From Bacteroidota bacterium (GTDB lineage: Bacteria > Bacteroidota > Bacteroidia > Bacteroidales > VadinHA17), in the NCBI GenBank assembly GCA_022709665.1, contig JAKLIJ010000009.1, positions 1 through 36,118 of the forward strand: a stretch of 36,118 nt of DNA, given 5' to 3'. Within the stretch, counting starts at the first letter, position 1. Every line of letters starts with the position of its first letter. The notes under the pieces were generated by a model. It saw only the letters and a program-made list of their open reading frames with translations. It did no database searches and was not told the origin of the DNA. This document shows, one piece after another, positions 26,098 to 34,433 of the stretch. Both the position numbers and the translations under genes were made by a program.

Positions 26098-27294
26098 TTA
26101 GGGAGCAGGGGTCAGCAAGCCTTTATATCTCATCAGCGCCTCAATGAAATAGTAATCACCGTAAGTGAGAGGCACATCCACCTCACTGTTTCCCGGCAGA
26201 TGCCCGACCCCGTGCTTAAGGATGAAATTGCCGTTCTCCCCTGCTCCCGCCCTGTATTCAGGCGACGACAGTGTCCGGATCTGCCGTTCCGCCACAGCAA
26301 GATATCCTGCTGATTTATCTTCACCTGCATAGCGGCTCAGTTCAATGAGAGCCGATGCCATTATAGAAGCTGCCGAAGCATCCCTGAGGGCATCCGGGAT
26401 GCCTGGAGCATTGAAATCCCAGTAAGGAACACCGTCTGCAGGAAAATTCGGATGGCTGATAAGGAAATCGGCAATCTTTACAGCCTGATCCAGATATCTC
26501 TCCAGCCCTGTTTCCCTGTACATCACCGTATATCCATACAAACCCCACACCTGTCCCCTGGCCCATGCTGACTCATCAGCCGCACCCTGATGTGTCTGCC
26601 TTGCTTCCACATTCCCCGAAATGGTGTCATATGACACTACATGATAGGAACTGTTATCTGCCCTGAAATGGTTCTTAATGGTTGTGTCCGAGTGTGTCAC
26701 GGCTATCCTGTAAAAGGAAGAATCACCCGAATGGTTGAAAGCCCACAAAAGCAGCTCGAGGTTCATCATATTGTCAATAATAACCGGACATTGCCAGCCC
26801 GGCCTGCTTCCCCACGACTGGATGCAGCCAACATTCGGTCTGAATCGCGTGCTTAGCGACCTTGCTCCGGTCAGAAGAACTTCATTGTAGCTCTCCTCCC
26901 CGGTCAGCCTCAATCCGTTCCCGTAACTGCAGAATAACATAAACCCGAGATCGTGAGTACCCTTGTTATTCTTCTCGTTTTCAATCCTTGCAGTCATCTC
27001 TGTTGCAGCAATTCTGAACTTCTCATCCTTCGAATACTCATAAAGATACCAGAGGCTCCCGGGGAAAAACCCGCTGGTCCACCAACCCGGCCCTGCTGTT
27101 ATAAACTCCCCCTTTTCGTTAAGTGTCCTTGGCAACTGACCTGGCTTTTCCTTCATCACACCCGCCATAAGTGAATACTGCTGAGCCGAAAAAGCAAGCG
27201 ATTCATCTATTACCTTTGCTATCGGCTTTTCCTTTGCACATGAGGAAAGTAAAACTAAAAGCAACATTCCGGCAGTCATCAGTCTCATTTTCAT
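26098..27294 (-). CDS. Glycoside hydrolase family 88 lipoprotein (unsaturated glucuronyl hydrolase-like)
   Basis: The start MKMRLMTAGMLLLVLLSSC is a lipoprotein signal with the lipid cysteine at residue 19, so the enzyme is anchored in a membrane outside the cytoplasm. The rest is an (alpha/alpha)6 barrel of GH88 with the two catalytic aspartates likely Asp115 (THDLGFML) and Asp174 (IIDNMMNLELLLWA) and the conserved SAWARGQVWGLYG. GH88 hydrates the delta-4,5 uronic acid left by polysaccharide lyases and frees the sugar. The free unsaturated uronate rearranges to a keto-deoxy acid, which fits the downstream sugar-acid genes. The gene is divergent from the RraA-like gene. Confidence 0.92.
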   Translation of the reverse strand: MKMRLMTAGMLLLVLLSSCAKEKPIAKVIDESLAFSAQQYSLMAGVMKEKPGQLPRTLNEKGEFITAGPGWWTSGFFPGSLWYLYEYSKDEKFRIAATEMTARIENEKNNKGTHDLGFMLFCSYGNGLRLTGEESYNEVLLTGARSLSTRFRPNVGCIQSWGSRPGWQCPVIIDNMMNLELLLWAFNHSGDSSFYRIAVTHSDTTIKNHFRADNSSYHVVSYDTISGNVEARQTHQGAADESAWARGQVWGLYGYTVMYRETGLERYLDQAVKIADFLISHPNFPADGVPYWDFNAPGIPDALRDASAASIMASALIELSRYAGEDKSAGYLAVAERQIRTLSSPEYRAGAGENGNFILKHGVGHLPGNSEVDVPLTYGDYYFIEALMRYKGLLTPAP

Positions 27295-27439
27295 ATCGTA
27301 TCAGGTTGATAGTTGTCTTAAAAAATTTCAGAAAGCAAAATATATGAATTTTCCCGGCAATCAAAATTCGGAACAGCCATTTTTAATATTGAAATCGGAA
27401 TTTGCTACTTTTATCTGAATAATTAAAACCTGTCAGCCC

Positions 27440-28372
27440 ATGAAGAAACCATCCATCCTTGCCGCGTTATTGTTGATGTCTTTCGTTGCCGCTCATTCAC
27501 AGAATGTTGGTTCAACACCAGAATACATAAAAGCCCTTACACCCGATTGGAAAGGGGAACGTCTTGCTGACGGAAGACCGAAAGTCTCCGATTCAATCCT
27601 CGAAAGACTAAAGAATATCTCGATCGAAGAGGCCTGGGGTGTCCTTCGTAACAAAGGCTATAACAACCAGTTTGAAGGCGACTGGCAGATTATTCATGCT
27701 GACGAAGCCATGACCGGCCGTGTAGTTACCGCACAGTATATGCCGCTTCGTCCCGACCTTGAGAAATACATCAGGGAAAAGGGAAAGGCCGAAAGCCGTG
27801 CACAGCAGGGCGGCACCAACTCATGGCCAATAGATGTCCTTACCGAAGGAGATGTGTACGTAGCCGACAGCTATGGCAAAATAGTTGACGGCACTCTCAT
27901 CGGCGACAACCTTGGAAATTCAATCTACTCAAAATCAAAGAGAGGTGTCATCTTCTACGGATCTGTAAGAGACCAGGAGGGCCTTGAGGAAATAAAGGGA
28001 TTCAACGGCTGGATAAAGGGAAATGATCCTTCTTACATCCAGCAGATGAGTCTCGTTTCAATAAATGCCCCGATCAGGATAGGCAGAGCCGTGGTACTTC
28101 CCGGCGATGTGGTGCTGGCCAAGAAATTCGGAGTGATTTTTATTCCTTCCCACCTTGTGGAAGAGCTTGTGATTACATCTGAAGTGACGGCATTGAGGGA
28201 TGAGTTCGGACACCTGAGGCTGAGGGAAGGAAAATACAAACCCGGACAGATCGACAGCCAGTGGACCGAAGAAATAAAAAACGACTTTATGAATTGGCTT
28301 ATTAATTATCCCGGGAAACTGCCGATGACAAAAACAGAACTTGATAACTACTTCAGGGAGAGGAACTGGTAA
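27440..28372 (+). CDS. RraA-family protein with signal peptide
   Basis: The 310 residues begin with a cleavable signal (MKKPSILAALLLMSFVAAHS). A family-specific N-terminal part (25-130) precedes the RraA fold, seen in GDVYVADSYGKIVDGTLIGD, GVIFYGSVRDQEGL and APIRIGRAVVLPGDVVLAKK. RraA relatives include the RNase E inhibitor RraA, HMG/CHA aldolase and an oxaloacetate decarboxylase; all are normally cytoplasmic. The export signal and the neighbouring Tat-exported enolase-like enzyme point to an aldolase or lyase acting on a sugar-derived keto acid in the periplasm (inference). The exact reaction is unknown. Confidence 0.82.
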   Translation: MKKPSILAALLLMSFVAAHSQNVGSTPEYIKALTPDWKGERLADGRPKVSDSILERLKNISIEEAWGVLRNKGYNNQFEGDWQIIHADEAMTGRVVTAQYMPLRPDLEKYIREKGKAESRAQQGGTNSWPIDVLTEGDVYVADSYGKIVDGTLIGDNLGNSIYSKSKRGVIFYGSVRDQEGLEEIKGFNGWIKGNDPSYIQQMSLVSINAPIRIGRAVVLPGDVVLAKKFGVIFIPSHLVEELVITSEVTALRDEFGHLRLREGKYKPGQIDSQWTEEIKNDFMNWLINYPGKLPMTKTELDNYFRERNW

Positions 28373-28401
28373 GGCACACAACGTAAGGCGTCAGTGGAAA
28401 G

Positions 28402-28438
28402 GGTTGCTTCGTCCCGCTGAGGCGGGACTCGCAATGAC
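28402..28438 (-). repeat. REP-like palindromic repeat, copy 1 (inverted)
   Basis: On the minus strand this copy starts GTCATTGCGAG and ends CGAAGCAACC. Its middle is a 7-bp stem GTCCCGC/GCGGGAC with a 4-base loop. Both ends match the copies at 30943 and 30991, but the stem sequence differs. It lies between the RraA-like and the enolase-like genes. Confidence 0.7.
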
Positions 28439-28471
28439 TGTAAGAGACAAAATGAAATAAACTAATTGAAT

Positions 28472-29872
28472 ATGAAAGACATAGACAGACGTAATTTCAT
28501 TAAAAAGGGTGCATTGGGGGGTATTGCCCTCGGAGGACTTATGCATCTGTCAATTGAAGACACAATAGCCCAGACCACCTCGAAGGTGAACCGTGCTTCC
28601 AGTCCCTCCGACCTGAAGATAACCGACATGCGGGTCGCAGTTGTCGGAAACGTAGGGAGAACCGCTATAATCCGAATCGACACAAACCAGGGCATCTACG
28701 GACTTGGTGAAGTTAGGGACGGTGCAGATGAAAGATATGCGCTGATGCTTAAGAGCAGGATACTGGGACAAAACCCCTGTAACGTCGAAATGATATTCAA
28801 GATAATAAGGCAGTATGGCTACCATGGCCGTCAGGGCGGAGGTGTCTGCGCTGTCGAAATGGCCCTATGGGATCTTTGCGGCAAGGCCTACGGAGTTCCT
28901 GCATGGCAGCTGCTGGGCGGAAGGTACAGGGATAAAATCCGGCTCTATGCCGACACTCCGGGAGCCAATGACCCGGCAGCCTTTGCCCAGACTATGAAGA
29001 AAAGGGTGGAAGAACAGGGATTCACATGGCTCAAAATGGATCTCGGGATCCATGTGGTTGCCAATGAGCCTGATTCGCTTGTGAACAATAAATTCTGGGA
29101 CGGTGCTGTTGGTCAGTATGATCTCAGAACCTATATGGGATACGGCAATACACTTCATCCATTCACACAGGTGCAGATTACCGACAAAGGGCTCGAAGGT
29201 CTTGCAGAATACGTCGAACAGGTCAGAAATGCAGTAGGTTATGAGATGCCTCTCTGCGCCGATCACTTCGGACATTTCGACATAAATAATTCAATCCGGT
29301 TCGGAAAAGCAATGGAGAAATACAGGCTTGCATGGCTAGAGGATATGGTTCCATGGTTCTATACCGAACAATGGAGAACGGTTTCCGATGCGCTTGAAAC
29401 ACCCACATGCACAGGTGAAGACATTTATATGCTCAAGGGAGGATTCAAACCACTCCTCGATGCCCGGGCCGTTGACATTATCCAACCCGACCTTGCAACA
29501 TCGGGAGGACTTCTCGAAACAAAACGTATTGGCGATTATGCTGAAGAATGCGGTGTTGCGATGGCCATGCACATGGCAGGAACACCGGTGTGCTTCATGG
29601 CCAACGTGCACTGCGCTGCAGCTACACAGAACTTCCTGGCGCTGGAGCATCACAGCGTCGACAATCCATGGTGGGAAAGCCTGGTGAAAATGACTGGCTC
29701 ACAGCCTATGGTAACAAAAGGTTATGCTAATGTACCTCTCGATTCACCCGGTCTGGGGATAGAACTGAACGAGGAAGAGGTGAAAAAACACCTTCATCCC
29801 AGAGCAAAGGGATTCTTTGAACCCACGCCCGAATGGGACGACAAACGCTCACACGACCGGCTGTGGAGTTAA
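28472..29872 (+). CDS. Enolase-superfamily (mandelate racemase type) sugar-acid dehydratase, Tat-exported
   Basis: An ATG at 28472 (not the in-frame TTG two codons earlier) gives 466 residues. The start DRRNFIKKGALGGIALGG is a twin-arginine signal. The capping domain (50-150) is followed by the barrel with likely metal ligands Asp264 (CADHFG), Glu290 (WLEDM) and Glu316 (TGEDIY), Asp340 in QPDLATSGG and a probable acid/base His367 (MAMHMAG). The second-strand motif reads LKMD, not the racemase KxK. The pattern resembles aldonate dehydratases that make 2-keto-3-deoxy acids. Its stop shares TTAA with the stop of the convergent kinase. Confidence 0.85.
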   Translation: MKDIDRRNFIKKGALGGIALGGLMHLSIEDTIAQTTSKVNRASSPSDLKITDMRVAVVGNVGRTAIIRIDTNQGIYGLGEVRDGADERYALMLKSRILGQNPCNVEMIFKIIRQYGYHGRQGGGVCAVEMALWDLCGKAYGVPAWQLLGGRYRDKIRLYADTPGANDPAAFAQTMKKRVEEQGFTWLKMDLGIHVVANEPDSLVNNKFWDGAVGQYDLRTYMGYGNTLHPFTQVQITDKGLEGLAEYVEQVRNAVGYEMPLCADHFGHFDINNSIRFGKAMEKYRLAWLEDMVPWFYTEQWRTVSDALETPTCTGEDIYMLKGGFKPLLDARAVDIIQPDLATSGGLLETKRIGDYAEECGVAMAMHMAGTPVCFMANVHCAAATQNFLALEHHSVDNPWWESLVKMTGSQPMVTKGYANVPLDSPGLGIELNEEEVKKHLHPRAKGFFEPTPEWDDKRSHDRLWS

Positions 29873-30900
29873 CGCACCACCCTGCCTGATGCATCACCTT
29901 TCATGAGATTCTCGACCTCCGCTGTCGAAACGAGGTTAAAATCCCCGTGTATCGTGTGCTTCAGGCATGACGCGGCAACTGCGAAATGCAGGGCTTTCCG
30001 GTCCTCACCCGGATAAGCATTCAGGCCGTATATAAGACCTCCCATAAAGGAATCGCCTCCGCCTACCCTGTCGACAATGTGGGTGATCTGGTACAAAGGC
30101 GCTTCATACAGGGTTGTTCCGTCAAACAGTACGCCCGACCAGGTGTTATGATCCGCATTTATGGATCCGCGAAGCGTGATGATCACCTTTTTGGCATGCG
30201 GAAACTTTTGCATAAGCTGCCTGCACACCGATTCATAGTCGGAAGCGCTTACCCTGCCTCCCGTCACATCAGCCGAATCAGGCTTTATGCCGAAAACCTT
30301 CTCCGCATCTTCCTCATTTCCAAGTATGATATCACATAATGAAACCAGCTCCGGCATAACCTCGCCTGCCTTTTTTCCCCATTTCCAGAGGTTCTTCCTG
30401 TAATTCAGATCACACGACACTGTGATGCCCTTCTTTCTGGCGGTTTTTACAGCAGTCAGGCATTCCCCTGCGGCGCCCTCCGATATTGCAGGAGTAATGC
30501 CTGTCCAGTGAAACCATCCGGCTCCTTCCAGAACTTTTTCCCAGTCTATCATTCCGGGCCCGATTTCTGCAACTGAGGAATGAGCCCGGTCATAAATTAC
30601 CTTGCTTGGCCTGGCTACTGAACCGGTCTCGAGAAAGTAGATCCCGACCCTGTCCCCTCCTCGTACAATATGCGATGTCCCGACATTGTGTTTTCTTAGC
30701 TCCCTGATTGCCGCCTCTCCGATATCATTCAGCGGCAACCGTGTTACGAACTCTGTATCCATCCCGTAGTTTGCCAGCGAAACAGCAACATTGGCCTCCC
30801 CTCCGCCAAATGAGGCACAATATGTTTCGACTTGCGTGAAACGCTGATGTCCTGGCGTAGCAAGTCTTAACATGATCTCTCCAAACGTAATGATTTTCAT
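29869..30900 (-). CDS. kdgK: PfkB-family kinase, 2-keto-3-deoxygluconate kinase-like
   Basis: The 343 residues open with IITFGEIMLRLATPGHQRFT, a start typical of KDG kinases, then FGGGEANVAVSLANYG, and end with the PfkB signature DRVGGGDSFMGG in which Asp283 is the catalytic base. KdgK phosphorylates 2-keto-3-deoxygluconate to KDPG for the Entner-Doudoroff aldolase. That product family is exactly what the neighbouring dehydratase would make. The gene lies 91 bases after the BASS transporter on the same strand and is probably co-transcribed with it. No KDPG aldolase is in the window. Confidence 0.87.
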   Translation of the reverse strand: MKIITFGEIMLRLATPGHQRFTQVETYCASFGGGEANVAVSLANYGMDTEFVTRLPLNDIGEAAIRELRKHNVGTSHIVRGGDRVGIYFLETGSVARPSKVIYDRAHSSVAEIGPGMIDWEKVLEGAGWFHWTGITPAISEGAAGECLTAVKTARKKGITVSCDLNYRKNLWKWGKKAGEVMPELVSLCDIILGNEEDAEKVFGIKPDSADVTGGRVSASDYESVCRQLMQKFPHAKKVIITLRGSINADHNTWSGVLFDGTTLYEAPLYQITHIVDRVGGGDSFMGGLIYGLNAYPGEDRKALHFAVAASCLKHTIHGDFNLVSTAEVENLMKGDASGRVVR

Positions 30901-30942
30901 TATCTTATCAATTTACAATCTAACAATTCAAACGTGTCCGCC

Positions 30943-30974
30943 GTCATTGCGAGGCCTGCAGGGCCGAAGCAACC
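30943..30974 (+). repeat. REP-like palindromic repeat, copy 2
   Basis: This 32-base element starts GTCATTGCGAGGCC and ends GGGCCGAAGCAACC; the core GGCCTGCAGGGCC is nearly self-complementary. It differs from copy 3 by one base and lies 48 bases before it in the same orientation. Confidence 0.85.
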
Positions 30975-30990
30975 TTATCCCCATACCACC

Positions 30991-31022
30991 GTCATTGCGA
31001 GGCCCGCAGGGCCGAAGCAACC
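30991..31022 (+). repeat. REP-like palindromic repeat, copy 3, inside the BASS gene end
   Basis: This 32-base copy differs from copy 2 at one position. Read on the minus strand it encodes the last ten residues of the BASS protein (EVASALRASQ) and its TGA stop, so the repeat has become the 3' end of the gene. Confidence 0.88.
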
Positions 31023-32293
31023 TCCCCCTTCACCGGCCTCCCCCTCCACCAATTTGCCAGCACCGACCCTGTTATATTCATCAACGGCCCGAATATGGCA
31101 GGAGCCAGCCCCACCGTCGCCAGCTTTCCCATCTGGTTTGCCAGTCCCGACGCCAGACCCCCGTTCTGCATCCCCACCTCAAAAGCAATTGTCCGTCTGT
31201 CTCTTTCAGGCATCCGCAGCAACCAGGCGAGCAGGTAACCTACCGTGTAACCCGTCAGGTTGTGAAGTATGCTGGTGCATACCAGAAGAACACCCACGCT
31301 CATCAGGCTGTCGCGCCCCGAAGCAGTGATCACCGCCACAATGAGCGCTATTCCCACCATCGAAACCATTGACAGTATCTTCTCCATGATCTTCTTGTCC
31401 CCACCGAAAACCTTCAGGAACAAAGTACCTCCTGCCATCGGTAGCAGATAGAATATAAGAAGCATTTTTAACAGTTGAATTAAAAACTGCGAAAGACCGG
31501 CATCCTTTGCCTTTACATAAACCAGTCCTGTAAGTATCATAACTAAAGGATAGGATATGAGCTGTATAAGCTTAGATTTTCCGGTCGCTTCCTTCTTCAG
31601 GAACAGGTTGAAAATGAAACCTGCCACGATGGGAAGGATTATCATATTCAGGATGTCGAGCATCATGCTCCAAAAATCTATATCGATGAACTGGCCTGCC
31701 AGTTTCTCCATAAGAAGCGGTGTGATCAGGGGAGACAGAAGTGTGGTAATTGCCGCCAGGGTTACTGCCAGAGGAACATTCGCACGGGCAAGGAACGACA
31801 TTACGTTAGAAGCCAGACCACTTGGCACACATCCTATAAGTATTATCCCGGCTGCTATCTCCGGAGGAAAACTGAAGATATTGGCAATGGCAAGAGCAAC
31901 CAGAGGCATAATGGTGAACTGCGCTACAACCCCTATTATCACTCCTTTGGGCATTTTAATTATCCCGGCAAAATCGTTGAAGCTCATTTGCGACCCCATT
32001 CCGAACATTATAAGCTGAAGAAGCGGTGTGATAAGCCTGCTGAGTTTGAAGTTCCCGATATGTGTCAGGTACTGTGGATAGAACATGCTTACGACCACTG
32101 CGGTAAAGATCCAGAGGGTGTACGACAATCCCCTGAAACGGCTCGACCCCCTGACGCCCGTGGCAAGAGCAATAAAGCCTCCAATAAGAAGCCAGCCCAT
32201 CAGGGTTATGTTCCCCAGAATATATGAGATAAGGGATGAAATAATGAGCAACGCTGAAAGTATCAGCAAAAGTGAATAAACATTCTTCTTCAT
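30992..32293 (-). CDS. BASS-family (bile acid:sodium symporter type) transporter
   Basis: This 433-residue protein has about twelve hydrophobic stretches; the two at residues 5-45 precede the usual ten-helix BASS unit, making it longer than the common 300-330 residues. The hallmark IGCVPSGLASNVMSFLAR lies at 153-170 and the second discontinuous helix region is MLDILNMIILPIVAGF. BASS members cotransport organic anions with sodium and belong with the KdgT-type permeases in the BART superfamily. It lies directly upstream of the KDG-type kinase, so keto-deoxy sugar-acid import is my preferred role (inference). The last ten residues come from a REP-like repeat. Confidence 0.82.
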   Translation of the reverse strand: MKKNVYSLLLILSALLIISSLISYILGNITLMGWLLIGGFIALATGVRGSSRFRGLSYTLWIFTAVVVSMFYPQYLTHIGNFKLSRLITPLLQLIMFGMGSQMSFNDFAGIIKMPKGVIIGVVAQFTIMPLVALAIANIFSFPPEIAAGIILIGCVPSGLASNVMSFLARANVPLAVTLAAITTLLSPLITPLLMEKLAGQFIDIDFWSMMLDILNMIILPIVAGFIFNLFLKKEATGKSKLIQLISYPLVMILTGLVYVKAKDAGLSQFLIQLLKMLLIFYLLPMAGGTLFLKVFGGDKKIMEKILSMVSMVGIALIVAVITASGRDSLMSVGVLLVCTSILHNLTGYTVGYLLAWLLRMPERDRRTIAFEVGMQNGGLASGLANQMGKLATVGLAPAIFGPLMNITGSVLANWWRGRPVKGEVASALRASQ

Positions 32294-32459
32294 CAGACGG
32301 TCATTAATGAAAATCTTGCTGAGATAAATATAGCAAAATGACAGAAAACGGCTTATCCGGGAATTCTTTTTTACCTCCCTGCCGAAAACTGAGAAAGGAG
32401 ATTTGAAAAGATTGATTTATCTTCGGGTTTGTTTATCATGAACCTATTTATTTTTTCAC

Positions 32460-33362
32460 ATGGGCAGAATTGTTGTAATCGGCAGTACCAACACCGACAT
32501 GGTGGTAAAATCAAAAAAGATCCCGGCGCCGGGCGAAACAATCATAGGAGGCACTTTCTTCATGAATCCGGGTGGAAAAGGCGCCAACCAGGCAGTGGCT
32601 GCCGCCCGCCTGAACGGTAAGGTCACACTTGTAACAAAAACAGGAAACGACTATTTCAGCGAACAGGCAAAACATATCTTTGATTTTGAAGGAATTGAAA
32701 CAAAATATATGGTCAAGGATGCCAGAAACCCTTCAGGTATTGCCCTGATAATGGTTGACCAGGACGGAGAGAACTGCATCGTCGTTGCACCCGGGTCAAA
32801 CGGCACTTTGTCAGCTTATGATATTGATGATGAGGTTTATGGAGATGATCCATCGGATGTATACCTGATGCAGCTTGAGATACCGGTAAGCACCGTGGAA
32901 TTCGTCGCCGAAAGGGTCTTTTCCAGGGGCAACAGGGTGATTCTGAATCCTGCACCTGTCAAACAACTGTCAAATGAACTGCTGAAATGCCTTCATATTA
33001 TTACACCCAACGAGATTGAAGCTGAATTGCTGACAGGTATCAAGGTAACAGACGCCTCATCAGCCGAAAAATGCGCTGAGAAACTAAGATCACGCGGACC
33101 CCGTAACGTCATCATAACGATGGGTGCCGCCGGCGCTTACCTGCTTACCGATAATATATCAAGGATCATCCCGGTGATCCCCGTCAAGGCACTCGATACA
33201 ACGGCAGCAGGCGATGTGTTCAACGGAGCCCTTGCAGTTGCCATTTGTGAAGGCCGCGACCTGACGGATGCCGTAAGGTTTGCCAACAAGGCCGCCGCGA
33301 TTTCAGTGACCCGGATGGGAGCCCAGTCATCAGCCCCCTACCGTAAAGAGATCGATTCATAA
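32460..33362 (+). CDS. rbsK: Ribokinase
   Basis: The 300 residues have the ribokinase pattern: IVVIGSTNTDMVV (substrate Asp13), NPGGKGANQAVAAARL at 37-51, TPNEIEAELLTG and the signature DTTAAGDVFNGAL with catalytic Asp252. It converts ribose to ribose-5-phosphate. It heads a four-gene plus-strand run (nucleoside hydrolase 44 bases, ADP-ribosylglycohydrolase 25 bases and permease 3 bases further on), so ribose from nucleosides or ADP-ribosyl compounds is the likely substrate. It is divergent from the BASS gene. Confidence 0.92.
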   Translation: MGRIVVIGSTNTDMVVKSKKIPAPGETIIGGTFFMNPGGKGANQAVAAARLNGKVTLVTKTGNDYFSEQAKHIFDFEGIETKYMVKDARNPSGIALIMVDQDGENCIVVAPGSNGTLSAYDIDDEVYGDDPSDVYLMQLEIPVSTVEFVAERVFSRGNRVILNPAPVKQLSNELLKCLHIITPNEIEAELLTGIKVTDASSAEKCAEKLRSRGPRNVIITMGAAGAYLLTDNISRIIPVIPVKALDTTAAGDVFNGALAVAICEGRDLTDAVRFANKAAAISVTRMGAQSSAPYRKEIDS

Positions 33363-33406
33363 AAAATTGAAATGCCAACTATCCTTTTTACTAAATTGTT
33401 TCCACA

Positions 33407-34408
33407 ATGAAAAAATTCCTTCTCCTGCTGTCTCTTTCAGCCCTGGTAATTGCAGGCTGCTCCAGACCTAAAACCGGTGATGTTTCCCAACCGGTGAAAA
33501 TCATTTTCGACACCGACCTTGGCCCTGATTACGATGATGTGGGAGCACTTGCATTTCTTCACGCCATGGCCGACAGCGGGAAAGCTGAAATACTGGCCAC
33601 TCTGTCCTCGAACAAGCACGAACTGGTTGCACCCTCAATTGATGTTATAAACACCTGGTTCAACAGACCTGACCTTCCTGTCGGAGCTCCTGCAGGCAAT
33701 GGACCAGACCTTGGTTCATCACAGCACTGGGCCGACTCGATCGTCGCCGCCTATCCCCACGACATAAAGTCAACTTCCGAAGCTGAAGATGCAGTGAGGA
33801 TATATCGGAAAATACTTGCCGGACAACCTGACAAAAGTGTTACAATAATAACAGTAGGATTCCTGACCAACCTTAATAACCTCCTCCGTTCGGGACCCGA
33901 TGAATTCAGCCCGATGTCCGGAGGTGAACTGATAGCCACAAAAGTGGCAAAACTGGTCTCCATGGCCGGAAGCTTTCCCCGGGGAAGGGAATTCAACGTT
34001 TACATAGATTCCCTTGCATCGAAACATGTCTTTGAAAACTGGCCGGGAGAAGTAATATTTACCGGTTTCGAGACAGGAAAAGATATTCTTACCGGCCTCA
34101 GGGTGATGAAAATGCCTGTCTCCGGCAGCCCCGTAAAGGATGTCTTCAGGATCTCAATACCGATGTCGGAGGAAGATAAAAACGGCAGAATGAGCTGGGA
34201 CGAAACCGCCGTCCTGATCGCCGTTTACGGCACTGACGGATTCTTCAACACCAGAAGAGGTACCATCATGGTCGACAGTTCAGGCAGCAATGGATGGAAG
34301 GATGATCCTGAAGGAAAACACCAGTATGTGATTCAAAAGATGCCTGTACCTGACATGGCACGTTTCATCGAGGACAGAATGATGCACGTACCTGCCGATA
34401 AGAAATGA
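33407..34408 (+). CDS. Inosine-uridine-type nucleoside hydrolase, lipoprotein
   Basis: The start MKKFLLLLSLSALVIAGC is a lipoprotein signal with the lipid cysteine at residue 18. The nucleoside-hydrolase calcium motif FDTDLGPDYDDVGAL (Asp35, 37, 41, 43 and 44) follows directly. Further family elements are IITVGFLTNLNNLL, VSMAGSF and a late WDETAVLIAVYG that supplies the last calcium aspartate. The enzyme splits ribonucleosides into base and ribose. Anchoring outside the cytoplasm means the released ribose must be imported, which fits the permease and ribokinase of the same operon. Confidence 0.92.
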   Translation: MKKFLLLLSLSALVIAGCSRPKTGDVSQPVKIIFDTDLGPDYDDVGALAFLHAMADSGKAEILATLSSNKHELVAPSIDVINTWFNRPDLPVGAPAGNGPDLGSSQHWADSIVAAYPHDIKSTSEAEDAVRIYRKILAGQPDKSVTIITVGFLTNLNNLLRSGPDEFSPMSGGELIATKVAKLVSMAGSFPRGREFNVYIDSLASKHVFENWPGEVIFTGFETGKDILTGLRVMKMPVSGSPVKDVFRISIPMSEEDKNGRMSWDETAVLIAVYGTDGFFNTRRGTIMVDSSGSNGWKDDPEGKHQYVIQKMPVPDMARFIEDRMMHVPADKK

Positions 34409-34410
34409 TA

Positions 34411-34426
34411 TTAATTAATTAATTAA
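34411..34426. repeat. (TTAA)4 microsatellite in a leader
   Basis: Four TTAA units followed by TAAATAAATG fill the 25-base gap between the nucleoside hydrolase stop and the next ATG. There is no Shine-Dalgarno sequence. The run is the only short tandem repeat I saw in an intergenic site of the window. Confidence 0.75.
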
Positions 34427-34433
34427 TAAATAA

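Noticed and set aside
30943-31022. Possible CRISPR array
   Set aside because: There are only two adjacent copies with one 16-base spacer and the repeat is a REP-like palindrome; no cas gene is near.
30872-31372. 166-codon plus-strand ORF with Pro-rich repeats
   Set aside because: The repeated PPSLRGPQGRSN-like segments are translations of the two REP-like copies, and the rest is antisense to the BASS gene.
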